Origin: CAYFJO01 sp964343305
Lineage (GTDB): Bacteria > Planctomycetota > Planctomycetia > Pirellulales > Pirellulaceae
Assembly (NCBI GenBank): GCA_964343305.1
Contig: CAYFJO010000260.1
Location: 1 to 15,186 of the forward strand
DNA length: 15,186 bases
Direction: 5' to 3'
The notes below the pieces were generated by a model that saw nothing but the letters and a program-made list of their open reading frames with translations, had not been told where the DNA came from and made no database searches. How positions within the stretch are numbered: the stretch's first letter is position 1; each line of letters starts with the position of its first letter. The position numbers and the translations under genes were made by a program. Shown here piece after piece: positions 1-7,261 of this stretch.

Positions 1-56
1 AAATGTTCCCCGCGGCCGACAAAATACTCAGAAGACTAAAGTAGGTGGCATTGGGT

Positions 57-88
57 CAGCGCCGCCGGCGTGCCGTGGGTCGGCGCTG
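57..88. repeat. 8-bp inverted repeat in the leading intergenic region
   Basis: CAGCGCCG at 57-64 is the exact reverse complement of CGGCGCTG at 81-88, leaving a 16-base GC-rich loop. It lies about 50 bases upstream of the promoter for the LamG protein. No T-run follows on the plus strand, so it is not a clean intrinsic terminator for an upstream gene. It could instead be a copy of a dispersed intergenic palindrome. The rest of 1-130 shows no credible gene. Confidence 0.45.
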
Positions 89-136
89 CCATCCGTGCGA
101 AAAAGGCATATGGGAATCGCGCATGGCACGTTGAAT

Positions 137-164
137 TTGACATATCAACCCGCTCTGATACGAT
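137..164 (+). promoter_or_regulatory. Sigma70-type promoter for the LamG protein gene
   Basis: A perfect -35 hexamer TTGACA (137-142) and a -10-like TACGAT (159-164) are separated by 16 bases. Transcription would begin near 171, giving a leader of about 45 bases before the ATG at 218. The match is by eye to the general bacterial consensus; planctomycete promoters are not always of this kind. Confidence 0.5.
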
Positions 165-217
165 GAGGATTCCCGCCCGACATTCCCTCTCCCCCCGCCC
201 TGAATGTGAGGCTCGTC

Positions 218-3200
218 ATGGCTGATGGCTTTGACCCATACCATGAATGGCTTGGAATTTCTCCCAAGGAACAGCCACCAAACCACTATCGATTGTTGGG
301 CATCGAGCTGTTTGAATCGAAAGCGAGTGTTATCGAGAATTCAGCCGATCGTCAGCTAGCGTCGCTTCGTGATCGTCAAATGGGCAAGCACGTCGCGCAT
401 ACACAGATGCTATTGAACGAAATCACTGCTGCAAAACTCTGCCTGCTTGATCCAGCGCGTAAGGTCGAATACGACATCTGGCTGCATCAGCAAATCGCGG
501 CCGTAGAATTTGTTGCACCCGTTGATACGAAACAAATTGACGCAAAACAAAAAGAGCGCAGCCACGCAGCCGTATGGGCAGTCTCCGCGGGCATCGCCGG
601 TCTCTTGGTGTTTTTGCTGATCGTTGCCGCCCTGTTTTCAAATGGTGATCAAGAGGTTGCCGATGCGTCCGGGGTGACAGAACCGGATGACAAGAAGGGC
701 GAAGTTGCAGCGCCAGTCGATACTGACGTGGCTTCCCCGAAAGTCGACGCCGTACCTGAGACGGCGGCAGACGACAGCAAAGCCCCCGCGCAAGACGGTG
801 AAACAGATTCGCCAAAACCAGTTGCTCCGAAGCCGGCACCGACGATTGAATCTCCGTTGGTTACTAAGACGACCGAACCGGCAACCGAACCAACGCCCGT
901 CGCTGACACTCCTTTGAAATCCAATCCATCTGGGGTCAATGGAAACGGAACTTCAGAAATCGGCAAAACCGTCGATCTGATGCAGTCGGTCGATGCGGCA
1001 CAGCACGGCATCCAGGGTCTCTGGGAAATGAACGAAGGGCGACTCAGTGCCACCCCGTCGCCCGCCGTAGATGAAAAAGACCGGCAGCTGGCCATTCTCG
1101 AATTACCCGCCGCGCTGCCTGTTGCGTACGAACTGAAGCTTGATGTGCATTGGTCGGGCGGGGATGGTTGGTTCGCCGTAGCGGTTGGCTTGGGTGAACA
1201 ACGGCAAGCCTTGATTGCATTTGATCACGTGTATCGAGATGATCAGTACAGTGGCCTGGAACTGATTGACGGCGCATCTGTGGTCCGGCGGGCCGATGCG
1301 CGCCGCGGTGGAGTGCTGAAGAACGCCGGTCCAAGCACAGTTACCTGCTCAGTAAACAACGGGCATATCGTCGCGACCGTTGAGGATGAAGAAATTGTCA
1401 ATTGGCAGGGCAGCTTCAGCCGCCTCGCTGTACCGCGGGGAATCGAGTTGCCAAAAACTTCGCAGGCCTATTTGGTGGGCAGCGCTGCGAGCTTTGACGT
1501 TTCCAAGATCGAATTGGTCGCCTCGGCGGTTTTCGAAGAAGAACCGCCGCAGCCGATCGCGTTGGAAGAAATCGCAGCGCCAATTGCACGTTGGACATTC
1601 AATCAAAACCTGGACGACGACTTTGGTCTGCTGCATGGGTCGGCGGACGGAACGGCCTTTATTAAAGACGGACGCTTGGTGTTGGATGGCAACGGTTCCG
1701 TGATCACGACCGTGGTGCCAAAGGAACTAGGTGTGCGATCCCTCGAAGTTTGGGGCACGGTTGGGGCGCTCGAGCAAATGGGCGTGGCAATGGTAAGTCT
1801 CACGCAGCCCTTGGGACAAAGCGAGGGGATCGGATTTGATGCGCGACGGCCGGGCATCTGGAGTGCGGCCAACTCATTTCGACAAACACGGGACTTTGGC
1901 GGAGCGGCCGAGCAGTCGCCCGCCGACGAATTGATCCACTTGGTTCTGGTCTACGACGCCGATGGTAGCATGACCGCCTGGCGAAATGGTCAACGTTACG
2001 GCTGGCAGTATCAATCTAGTTCGCCCGTTCTGACCACGCTTAAGAAAGGCACATCACAGCTCATGTTCGGCCGGCTTTCGTCAGCCGCCACCGAGTCGTT
2101 TGTAGGATCGATCGATCAGGTCCGCCTGTATGACCGGGCTTTGACAGCCGGCGAGATTGTTACATTGGCCGCGACTCGTCCGCTCACTTCCAGCGAAGCC
2201 ATCAAGCCCGCAAAGCTGGCCGAGCCGGCAGCAGACGAGTTGGCGAAGACCCGCGAACAGATGGTCGGCATGTTTGAAAGTGAAATGAACACGACGCGGA
2301 CCCCTCAACAACGACATCTCATCGCCCAACGCATGCTGATGAATACCGCCGACCAGGACGACCCCCTGCGATTTGTTTTCTACGAACTCGCGGTGGGGGC
2401 GTTTGCTATGGCGGGTGATGCAGCGAGCCTGGTGGCGACGGCGAATGAAATGGCCGCGCGCTACGACACGGACGTTTATCCGCTCAAGTTGAACGGAATG
2501 ACCGAAGCTTCTCGCCGGGCGCTGGTTGATCAGATGCCGGCGCTGGCGCGACAATCGGATGTCTTGATTGATTTGGCGCTGGAGCGCGACGACTTTGACG
2601 GCGCCGAGCGGCTGGTCAAGATCTTTGTGGCATCGTCGCGGACGGCGAAGATCGCCACGCTGTCGCGGCGCAGCCTGGAGCGTCAAAGGGAAATCCGGGA
2701 AGCGCGGTCCGCATTCGAAAACGTCGCGGCGGCCCTCGATCGTCTAAAGGTCGAGCCCGCTAACCCAAAAACGAATGCCCTCGTGGGCAAACACCGCTGT
2801 CTGATCAAGCGAGATTGGAACGGCGGACTTCAACATCTGGCGGCTGGCGACGACGTGCCGCTGGCGCAGTTGGCCCAACAAGAAATTGCCCTGCCAACCG
2901 ATGCTGCGGAGCAATTCCAATTGGCCAATGGCTGGTGGCAGGCTGCGGCGGCCGATGAGACATACGCCGAAGCCATGCGAGATCGCGCCGCACATTGGTA
3001 TCGACTGGCCGCTCCACGCCTTGAGGGGCTCGAAAGACAGGAAGCGGAAAGCCGTTTGTTGCAGATTCGAACCGAGAAGGAAAACGGTTGGCTGGTGGTC
3101 TTTCGCGGTAACAGCGCAATCTACTGGGACACCGCGATTGATACTTCCAACGCATTTGCTATTCCCCTGGAAAAAATTCAGGAAGAAGACATTCGATATG

Positions 3201-3556
3201 TGCGATTGAGACGCACAGACACCGGCGAGGTCGTCATCGTTGCGATCGGCAAGGAACTCTTCACAGAGGGCGGTCAGGTATCGCCCAACATCGTATGGGC
3301 CAACAATGCGGACCGACGATCCGCCTTACGATTTCTCGGGCTTGCCAGTGCCGCATTACAAAGTGGTGACGATCTGCCATGGATTGTCAGGCAAAGCAAT
3401 CGACCGTTCAGCGGTTGGGGCTTTGGATCCATTTGGGGCAAACCGGGAGAAATCGCAACTTGCTGGCAGGGACAAAGGCTTGATTCCCTTGGCATCGAGA
3501 TCGCCATCAAAGGTGAAAAGCTCGACAGCAGCGAAATTCGCAGCCTGCTGAAATGA
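218..3556 (+). CDS. Large membrane-anchored protein: J-like N-terminus, transmembrane helix, LamG-type domain
   Basis: This 1112-residue protein of unknown function has a modular planctomycete layout. Residues 5-92 form the 'FDPYHEWLGI...NHYRLLGI' module, which resembles a DnaJ J-domain but lacks the HPD motif. One membrane helix follows at about 117-140. Residues 145-245 are a Pro/Thr/Asp-rich linker. Residues 260-440 look like a beta-rich region. Residues 455-652 are a concanavalin A/LamG-like domain (ARWTFNQN... to IDQVRLYDRALTAGEI). Residues 670-950 are helical and include a 'KHRCLIKRDWNGGLQHLAAG' stretch I associate with other planctomycete proteins. The C-terminus is mixed beta. The likely topology is a cytoplasmic N-terminus with the bulk outside the membrane. 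A GTG at 206 is in frame, but the ATG at 218 begins at the module's usual position and has GTGAGG upstream. The gene appears monocistronic. LamG domains usually bind glycans or proteins; the ligand here is unknown. Confidence 0.85.
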   Translation: MADGFDPYHEWLGISPKEQPPNHYRLLGIELFESKASVIENSADRQLASLRDRQMGKHVAHTQMLLNEITAAKLCLLDPARKVEYDIWLHQQIAAVEFVAPVDTKQIDAKQKERSHAAVWAVSAGIAGLLVFLLIVAALFSNGDQEVADASGVTEPDDKKGEVAAPVDTDVASPKVDAVPETAADDSKAPAQDGETDSPKPVAPKPAPTIESPLVTKTTEPATEPTPVADTPLKSNPSGVNGNGTSEIGKTVDLMQSVDAAQHGIQGLWEMNEGRLSATPSPAVDEKDRQLAILELPAALPVAYELKLDVHWSGGDGWFAVAVGLGEQRQALIAFDHVYRDDQYSGLELIDGASVVRRADARRGGVLKNAGPSTVTCSVNNGHIVATVEDEEIVNWQGSFSRLAVPRGIELPKTSQAYLVGSAASFDVSKIELVASAVFEEEPPQPIALEEIAAPIARWTFNQNLDDDFGLLHGSADGTAFIKDGRLVLDGNGSVITTVVPKELGVRSLEVWGTVGALEQMGVAMVSLTQPLGQSEGIGFDARRPGIWSAANSFRQTRDFGGAAEQSPADELIHLVLVYDADGSMTAWRNGQRYGWQYQSSSPVLTTLKKGTSQLMFGRLSSAATESFVGSIDQVRLYDRALTAGEIVTLAATRPLTSSEAIKPAKLAEPAADELAKTREQMVGMFESEMNTTRTPQQRHLIAQRMLMNTADQDDPLRFVFYELAVGAFAMAGDAASLVATANEMAARYDTDVYPLKLNGMTEASRRALVDQMPALARQSDVLIDLALERDDFDGAERLVKIFVASSRTAKIATLSRRSLERQREIREARSAFENVAAALDRLKVEPANPKTNALVGKHRCLIKRDWNGGLQHLAAGDDVPLAQLAQQEIALPTDAAEQFQLANGWWQAAAADETYAEAMRDRAAHWYRLAAPRLEGLERQEAESRLLQIRTEKENGWLVVFRGNSAIYWDTAIDTSNAFAIPLEKIQEEDIRYVRLRRTDTGEVVIVAIGKELFTEGGQVSPNIVWANNADRRSALRFLGLASAALQSGDDLPWIVRQSNRPFSGWGFGSIWGKPGEIATCWQGQRLDSLGIEIAIKGEKLDSSEIRSLLK

Positions 3557-3581
3557 CACTCGTAGTCAATCAGGTCCAGAA

Positions 3582-3623
3582 GCTGCGATCGAGCGCAGCA
3601 GAGCCAGACTGAGTTTGGTTTTT
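3582..3623 (+). terminator. Intrinsic terminator after the LamG protein gene
   Basis: Two hairpins follow the stop codon. GCTGCG/CGCAGC (3582-3587/3594-3599) has a 6-base loop. CCAGAC/GTTTGG (3604-3609/3613-3618, one G-T pair) has a TGA loop and runs directly into five T's (3619-3623). The second has the usual intrinsic-terminator form for plus-strand transcripts and separates this gene from the convergent bioA. Confidence 0.55.
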
Positions 3624-3657
3624 CGCGGGCGATGTTGTTGAGAATGCCTGCCCGATG

Positions 3658-5043
3658 TTATGCCGCCTTGGCTGCGCAAGTCCTCTTGATGCTGTGAAAA
3701 ACTGCATCACAGATCCTGTCTAGGCTAATCAAATCGATCGCAGGCGGAGGCATGAGAATCACTACGTCGCCGAGTGGTCGGATTAGCACGCCATGGTTGC
3801 GAGCATCCAGACACACTTTCCGCCCGACCAATTCTGGTGCTGGAAACGACTCCTTCGTTTCGCGATCTTTGACTAACTCGATGCCGACCATGAGTCCCTT
3901 TTGGCGAACCTCACCGACCCACTCGAGTTCACCGATTTTGTCGAGCTTTTGTTTGAGCAAAGCAATCTTACCCGGCAACTCCTCGAGCAGATTTCGGCCT
4001 TCGTCGTCTTCCTTGTAAAACAAATCAAGGTTGGCCAACGCAACGGCGGCTCCTAGCGGATTTCCGGTGTAAGTGTGGCCGTGATAGAACGTTTTGTAAT
4101 CGTCCGGTTTGCCAAGGAAGGCGTTGAAGATTTCGTCCGTGGTCAACGTTGCCGCGAGCGGGAGATAACCGCCAGTGATACCCTTGGCTAGACACAAGAT
4201 GTCGGGGGTGATGCCTACTTGCTCGCAGGCAAACATCGTTCCCGTGCGGCCGAAGGCAACCGCAACTTCGTCGGCGATCAGCAGCACGCTGTTAGTGCGT
4301 GTGGCGTCGCGAACTCGTTCCAGAAAACCGTCAGGTGCGGTGATCATGCCCGCGGCACCCTGGACGAGCGGTTCGATGATCACGGCGGCCAACTCTTCGT
4401 GATGCTGTTCGATCAGGCTCACCAGATGGTTGAGGCACTCGACTTCACACGTCGCAGGCTCCAACCTCAGCGGGCAACGATAACAATATGGCGGTGGCGA
4501 CTGGATCGTCTCAAATAACAGCGGGCGGAACTTCGAATGAAACAGGTCCATTCCACCGACGCTCACCGAGCCCACCGTGTCGCCGTGGTAGGCTTCGCCC
4601 AGCGAAAGAAACTTTGTCTTGTTCGGCCGTGGATCATCGCACTGCTGCCAGAATTGAAACGCCATCTTCAATGCAATTTCCACCGCTGTTGCACCGCTGT
4701 CCGAGTAGAAGACTCTATTCAAGCCCTCCGGTGTGATTTCGACCAAACGACGAGCCAGTTCGATGGCGGGCACGTTCGACGGGCCGAGCGTGGTGGAATG
4801 CGCGACCTTGCCAAGTTGCAGGCGAATCGCTTCGTCGAGTTCCGGAACCTGATGCCCGTGCACGTTGCACCACAACGACGACACGCCGTCGATGTAGCGA
4901 TTGCCGTCCACATCGATCAACTCAAAACCTTCGGCCCGCTCGATGATCAGCGGCCGTTCTTCCGCGTATTGTTGCATCTGCGTAAACGGGTGCCAAAAGT
5001 GTTCGCGGTCCCACGTTTCGAGTTGTTGGCGCGTTGCGTTCAT
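3658..5043 (-). CDS. bioA: Adenosylmethionine-8-amino-7-oxononanoate aminotransferase (DAPA synthase)
   Basis: This class III PLP aminotransferase makes 7,8-diaminopelargonate from KAPA, the antepenultimate step of biotin synthesis, in the cytoplasm. The 461-residue length is normal for BioA. Visible landmarks are WHPFTQMQ (17-24), the pyridine-ring-side YHGDT (152-156), IADEVAVAFGRTG (256-268) with the PLP-binding Asp258, the probable Schiff-base Lys287 in LAKGITGGYLPLAATLT, HTYTGNPLGAA (323-333), and RPLGDVVILMPPPAI (422-436), a BioA-typical C-terminal motif. The frame extends upstream to a TTG at 5112, but the ATG at 5043 fits the family N-terminus (LETWDREHFWHPF) and has a GAGG 10 bases upstream. 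Most family members read DEVATGFGRTG, so the AVA substitution is unusual. The amino donor (SAM or lysine, as in Bacillus BioK) cannot be read from sequence alone. No other bio gene is in the window. The gene diverges from the PTPS gene. Confidence 0.93.
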   Translation of the reverse strand: MNATRQQLETWDREHFWHPFTQMQQYAEERPLIIERAEGFELIDVDGNRYIDGVSSLWCNVHGHQVPELDEAIRLQLGKVAHSTTLGPSNVPAIELARRLVEITPEGLNRVFYSDSGATAVEIALKMAFQFWQQCDDPRPNKTKFLSLGEAYHGDTVGSVSVGGMDLFHSKFRPLLFETIQSPPPYCYRCPLRLEPATCEVECLNHLVSLIEQHHEELAAVIIEPLVQGAAGMITAPDGFLERVRDATRTNSVLLIADEVAVAFGRTGTMFACEQVGITPDILCLAKGITGGYLPLAATLTTDEIFNAFLGKPDDYKTFYHGHTYTGNPLGAAVALANLDLFYKEDDEGRNLLEELPGKIALLKQKLDKIGELEWVGEVRQKGLMVGIELVKDRETKESFPAPELVGRKVCLDARNHGVLIRPLGDVVILMPPPAIDLISLDRICDAVFHSIKRTCAAKAA

Positions 5044-5061
5044 GGTTTTGTTCGTGCCTCG

Positions 5062-5090
5062 TTGCAAGAACAGTCCTTCACTCCTATTCT
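5062..5090 (+). promoter_or_regulatory. Candidate promoter for the PTPS/QueD gene
   Basis: TTGCAA (5062-5067) and TATTCT (5085-5090) are separated by 17 bases, each matching four of six consensus positions. Transcription would start near 5097, giving a leader of about 38 bases that contains the ATTTGATCAAAT palindrome. I could not find an equally clear promoter for bioA on the opposite strand. Confidence 0.33.
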
Positions 5091-5102
5091 GAAGCGGAAC
5101 AC

Positions 5103-5114
5103 ATTTGATCAAAT
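5103..5114. promoter_or_regulatory. 12-bp palindrome, possible operator between bioA and the PTPS gene
   Basis: ATTTGATCAAAT is a perfect 12-bp dyad in the 91-base divergent region, 20 bases before the PTPS start and 59 bases upstream of the bioA start. An AT-rich dyad placed here could bind a dimeric regulator. It does not resemble the classical BirA operator half-sites, and the regulator is unknown. Confidence 0.35.
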
Positions 5115-5134
5115 CTCATCCGTAAGACAAGGCC

Positions 5135-5536
5135 ATGTTCAAAGTGACGCGCGAGATCGACTTCTGTTACGGCCACCGCTTGTTGAACTACGACGGCAAG
5201 TGCCGCTTTCTACACGGACACAATGGTCGTGCTGTGATCACACTCGAAGGCGAACAACTAGACGATCTGGGGATGGTGCTGGACTTCAGCGACATCAAAC
5301 GCATCGTCAGCACGTGGATCGACGACAATCTGGATCACCGCATGATTCTCAACCGAGACGATCCGGTCGTTGCTCATTTTCAACAACTTGGCGAGCCGAT
5401 GTACCTGATCGATACGAACCCGACCGCCGAGAACATTGCCAAGTTGATCTACGACTTCACCAAAGAGCATGGATTTCCGGTCGCGGAAGTTCGGCTGTGG
5501 GAAACGCCTCGCTGCTTTGCGACGTATCGGGAGTGA
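5135..5536 (+). CDS. queD: 6-pyruvoyl-tetrahydropterin synthase / 6-carboxytetrahydropterin synthase family protein
   Basis: This 133-residue T-fold enzyme belongs to the PTPS/QueD family. QueD converts dihydroneopterin triphosphate to 6-carboxy-5,6,7,8-tetrahydropterin, an early step toward 7-deazaguanine (queuosine) compounds. The zinc ligands fit His14 (FCYGHRL) and His27/His29 in the CRFLHGHNG motif. The catalytic residues fit Cys23 and the Asp67-His68 pair (LDHRM). DFSDIK (50-55), NPTAENIA (95-102) and the substrate-binding Glu123 in WETPRCFATY are also present. The CxxxHGH spacing agrees with QueD-like members, but family members with other pterin activities share most of these residues and no queC, queE or queF gene is here, so the symbol is provisional. 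The ATG at 5135 starts exactly at the family N-terminus. The gene diverges from bioA. Confidence 0.85.
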   Translation: MFKVTREIDFCYGHRLLNYDGKCRFLHGHNGRAVITLEGEQLDDLGMVLDFSDIKRIVSTWIDDNLDHRMILNRDDPVVAHFQQLGEPMYLIDTNPTAENIAKLIYDFTKEHGFPVAEVRLWETPRCFATYRE

Positions 5537-5568
5537 CGCACTCTGAGCCAAGCGGCGTAGCAATAAAA

Positions 5569-5603
5569 GAGCCCGGGCGGCTCGCAAGCGAACTCACCCG
5601 GAC
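5569..5603. terminator. Hairpin region downstream of the PTPS gene (weak terminator or repeat)
   Basis: GAGCC/GGCTC (5569-5573/5579-5583) can pair around CGGGC. Alternatively, CCGGG/CCCGG (5573-5577/5597-5601) can enclose TCGC-AA-GCGA (5582-5591). Such mutually exclusive GC-rich stems just after a stop codon suggest a terminator or an intergenic palindrome. No T-run follows, so an intrinsic terminator is not well supported. Confidence 0.35.
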
Positions 5604-5732
5604 TTAATCCCCCCTGGGATGATTCATCACCCAGCGTCCTATTCTGCATCGCACCAAGCGTACACATCCTGCGTATCGCTTAATACGGTTGTCGACGAAC
5701 AAAACTATCGGCAGTCATTGCCACGCGACTTT

Positions 5733-5745
5733 GGCAAACTTTGCC
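5733..5745. repeat. Inverted repeat GGCAAA-C-TTTGCC
   Basis: A perfect 6-bp dyad has a single-base centre. Its right half overlaps a 15-mer AAACTTTGCCGATTA (5736-5750) that recurs at 5818-5832 with one G/A difference, 82 bases downstream. The second copy lacks the left dyad half. The arrangement could be a pair of regulator sites upstream of the channel operon. Confidence 0.35.
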
Positions 5746-5857
5746 GATTATTCGGGTCAGCCAATTTGGTCTTGATTTGGGCGAGTTTCTCAATGATTCA
5801 CACGACAATGACTAATCAAACTTTGCCGGTTAAGCCGATTTTGATGACAGTGCGTTT

Positions 5858-5913
5858 CGTGGCGTAGGCGTCCAGCCTGCGAACAATGATAGCACGACAG
5901 GAAGCCTGCCACG
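5858..5913. repeat. Long imperfect inverted repeat just upstream of the channel operon
   Basis: CGTGGC-GT-AGGC (5858-5869) pairs with GCCTGCCACG (5904-5913) apart from a two-base bulge. An inner CCTG/CAGG pair (5876-5879/5898-5901) extends the fold. The segment ends a few bases before the AAAGGA ribosome site of the next gene. From memory, phrases like GTAGGCGTCCAGCCTGC recur between planctomycete genes, so it may be a dispersed palindromic element. Confidence 0.4.
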
Positions 5914-5932
5914 ACGAGAAAGGAAGCTCACA

Positions 5933-7261
5933 GTGTCCAAACCCTCGACTCATTCGTCTATCTTTGCCAGCCTGCGGAGCCTCGGTCTGCCGCTGATCAT
6001 TGGCCTGTCGCTGTACGTTGGCTTCTACCTGCTAATCAAACAGGGGCAATTGGCCAACGATTTTTTCATCCGGTATTTTGCCAGCCACATCGTTTCCAAA
6101 GTCGTCACGGCCATGTTCTTTGTCGGCTTTGCCGGGCTAGCGGTGAAAGCAATCGACGTGATCTTCCAATACCTGGCGATCGATCATGTTGCGCTTGATG
6201 AACCAATCGAAGGCCAAACGGCCGAAGATGCCGAGCAACTACTCGGGCAGCTCGACGAACACTCGCTGCCGTTGAAGTCGAGTTATCTATGGAGGCGGCT
6301 GCGCGACGCATTGCAGTTTGTCTTCCGCAAGCAGTCGATCGACGGGCTGGACGACGAATTGAAATATTTGGCCGACCTGGACGGGTCGCGCCAACAAGAC
6401 AGTTATTCGCTGGTCCGGATCATGATCTGGGCGATTCCCATGCTCGGCTTCCTTGGCACGGTGGTCGGCATCACGATGGCGCTAGAGAATTTCGGATCAT
6501 TGGATCTGGAAAACCTCGACAGCGCGATGAAAGTGCTACTGTCGGGATTGTACATCGCGTTTGACACCACCGCACTGGCCTTGTCGTTGTCGGTAGTGCT
6601 GATGTTTGGCGTTTTCTTGATCGATCGCTTTGAAACGCAATTGCTCGAATCGGTCGATGCTCGCGCGGCGCATCAAGTTGTTGGCCGGTTCGAAGAAGTT
6701 GGCGGTGGCAGCGACCCGCACGTTCGTTCGATCGAGCGAATGGGTCGCGCGGTGATTGAAGCGACCGAAAGGACAGTCGAGCGGCAAAGCCAGCTTTGGG
6801 AAGCGACGATCGAAGCCGCTCATCAACGCTGGAGCAGCCTTTCCAGCGATTCCACGCAGCACTCGCAAGCGGCGGTCGCGGCGGCCTTGGACCAGGTTCT
6901 CGGCCATCATGTCCAGCAAATGCAATCCATCAGTCAAGCGTCCGCCGACGCGTTGCAACAGCAGTCGCAAGGTTGGCAAACGGCCTTTGCGGCCAACGCC
7001 CAGGCGATGCTCGAGCAGCAAAAAGAACTCACGCGCCAGGGCGACATCATGAAGCAAGTTGTCCAAACAACGGGCGATGTCATCAACCTGGAAACGCTGC
7101 TGAACGAAAACTTAAAGTCGCTGGCTGGCGCGAAGAATTTCGAAGACACCGTGATGAGTCTCTCGGCAGCGATTCACTTGCTCAGCACGCGGCTGAGCCA
7201 TACTGGCGAAACGGCTAAGCGAGTTGACTTGACAGACGACAACAAAGGCCGCGCGGCATGA
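5933..7261 (+). CDS. MotA/TolQ/ExbB-type proton channel protein with long helical tail
   Basis: This 442-residue inner-membrane protein is the A subunit of a putative ion-driven motor. Four membrane helices fit residues 17-36, 54-78, 162-184 and 202-230, with a cytoplasmic loop (79-161) between pairs as in MotA/TolQ. The family signature appears as IPMLGFLGTVVGITMALENF (168-187) and GLYIAFDTTALALSLS (205-220), whose small and Thr residues line the channel in relatives. After the last helix, residues 235-440 are mostly a Gln/Ala/Ser/Glu-rich helical tail, far longer than in TolQ or ExbB and reminiscent of ZorA of Zorya. The start is GTG at 5933 after AGAAAGGA; no other early start exists. The stop overlaps the next ATG (ATGA), so the two genes are translationally coupled. 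The powered process is unknown. Confidence 0.82.
   Translation: MSKPSTHSSIFASLRSLGLPLIIGLSLYVGFYLLIKQGQLANDFFIRYFASHIVSKVVTAMFFVGFAGLAVKAIDVIFQYLAIDHVALDEPIEGQTAEDAEQLLGQLDEHSLPLKSSYLWRRLRDALQFVFRKQSIDGLDDELKYLADLDGSRQQDSYSLVRIMIWAIPMLGFLGTVVGITMALENFGSLDLENLDSAMKVLLSGLYIAFDTTALALSLSVVLMFGVFLIDRFETQLLESVDARAAHQVVGRFEEVGGGSDPHVRSIERMGRAVIEATERTVERQSQLWEATIEAAHQRWSSLSSDSTQHSQAAVAAALDQVLGHHVQQMQSISQASADALQQQSQGWQTAFAANAQAMLEQQKELTRQGDIMKQVVQTTGDVINLETLLNENLKSLAGAKNFEDTVMSLSAAIHLLSTRLSHTGETAKRVDLTDDNKGRAA

Larger units (their letters stand above)
5537..5932. other. 396-base non-coding region rich in short repeats
   Basis: The region upstream of the channel operon holds the hairpin at 5569-5603, an inverted repeat at 5733-5745, two near-identical 15-mers (5736-5750 and 5818-5832), and a long imperfect inverted repeat at 5858-5913. 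An 82-codon open frame (5619-5867) has no good ribosome site, no recognisable family and poor coding character, so I treat the region as non-coding. I saw no convincing -35/-10 pair for the downstream operon. Confidence 0.5.

Noticed and set aside
56..286. 76-codon minus-strand frame at the window start
   Set aside because: It overlaps the promoter and start of the LamG protein gene and has an Arg-rich end and no family resemblance.
4537..5607. 356-codon plus-strand frame across bioA and the PTPS gene
   Set aside because: It is antisense to bioA and runs in another frame through the PTPS gene. Its Arg/His-rich composition is typical of a shadow frame.
5619..5867. 82-codon open frame in the non-coding region
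   Set aside because: It has no good ribosome site, no recognisable motif, ends inside the inverted-repeat zone and overlaps the repeated regulatory-looking motifs.
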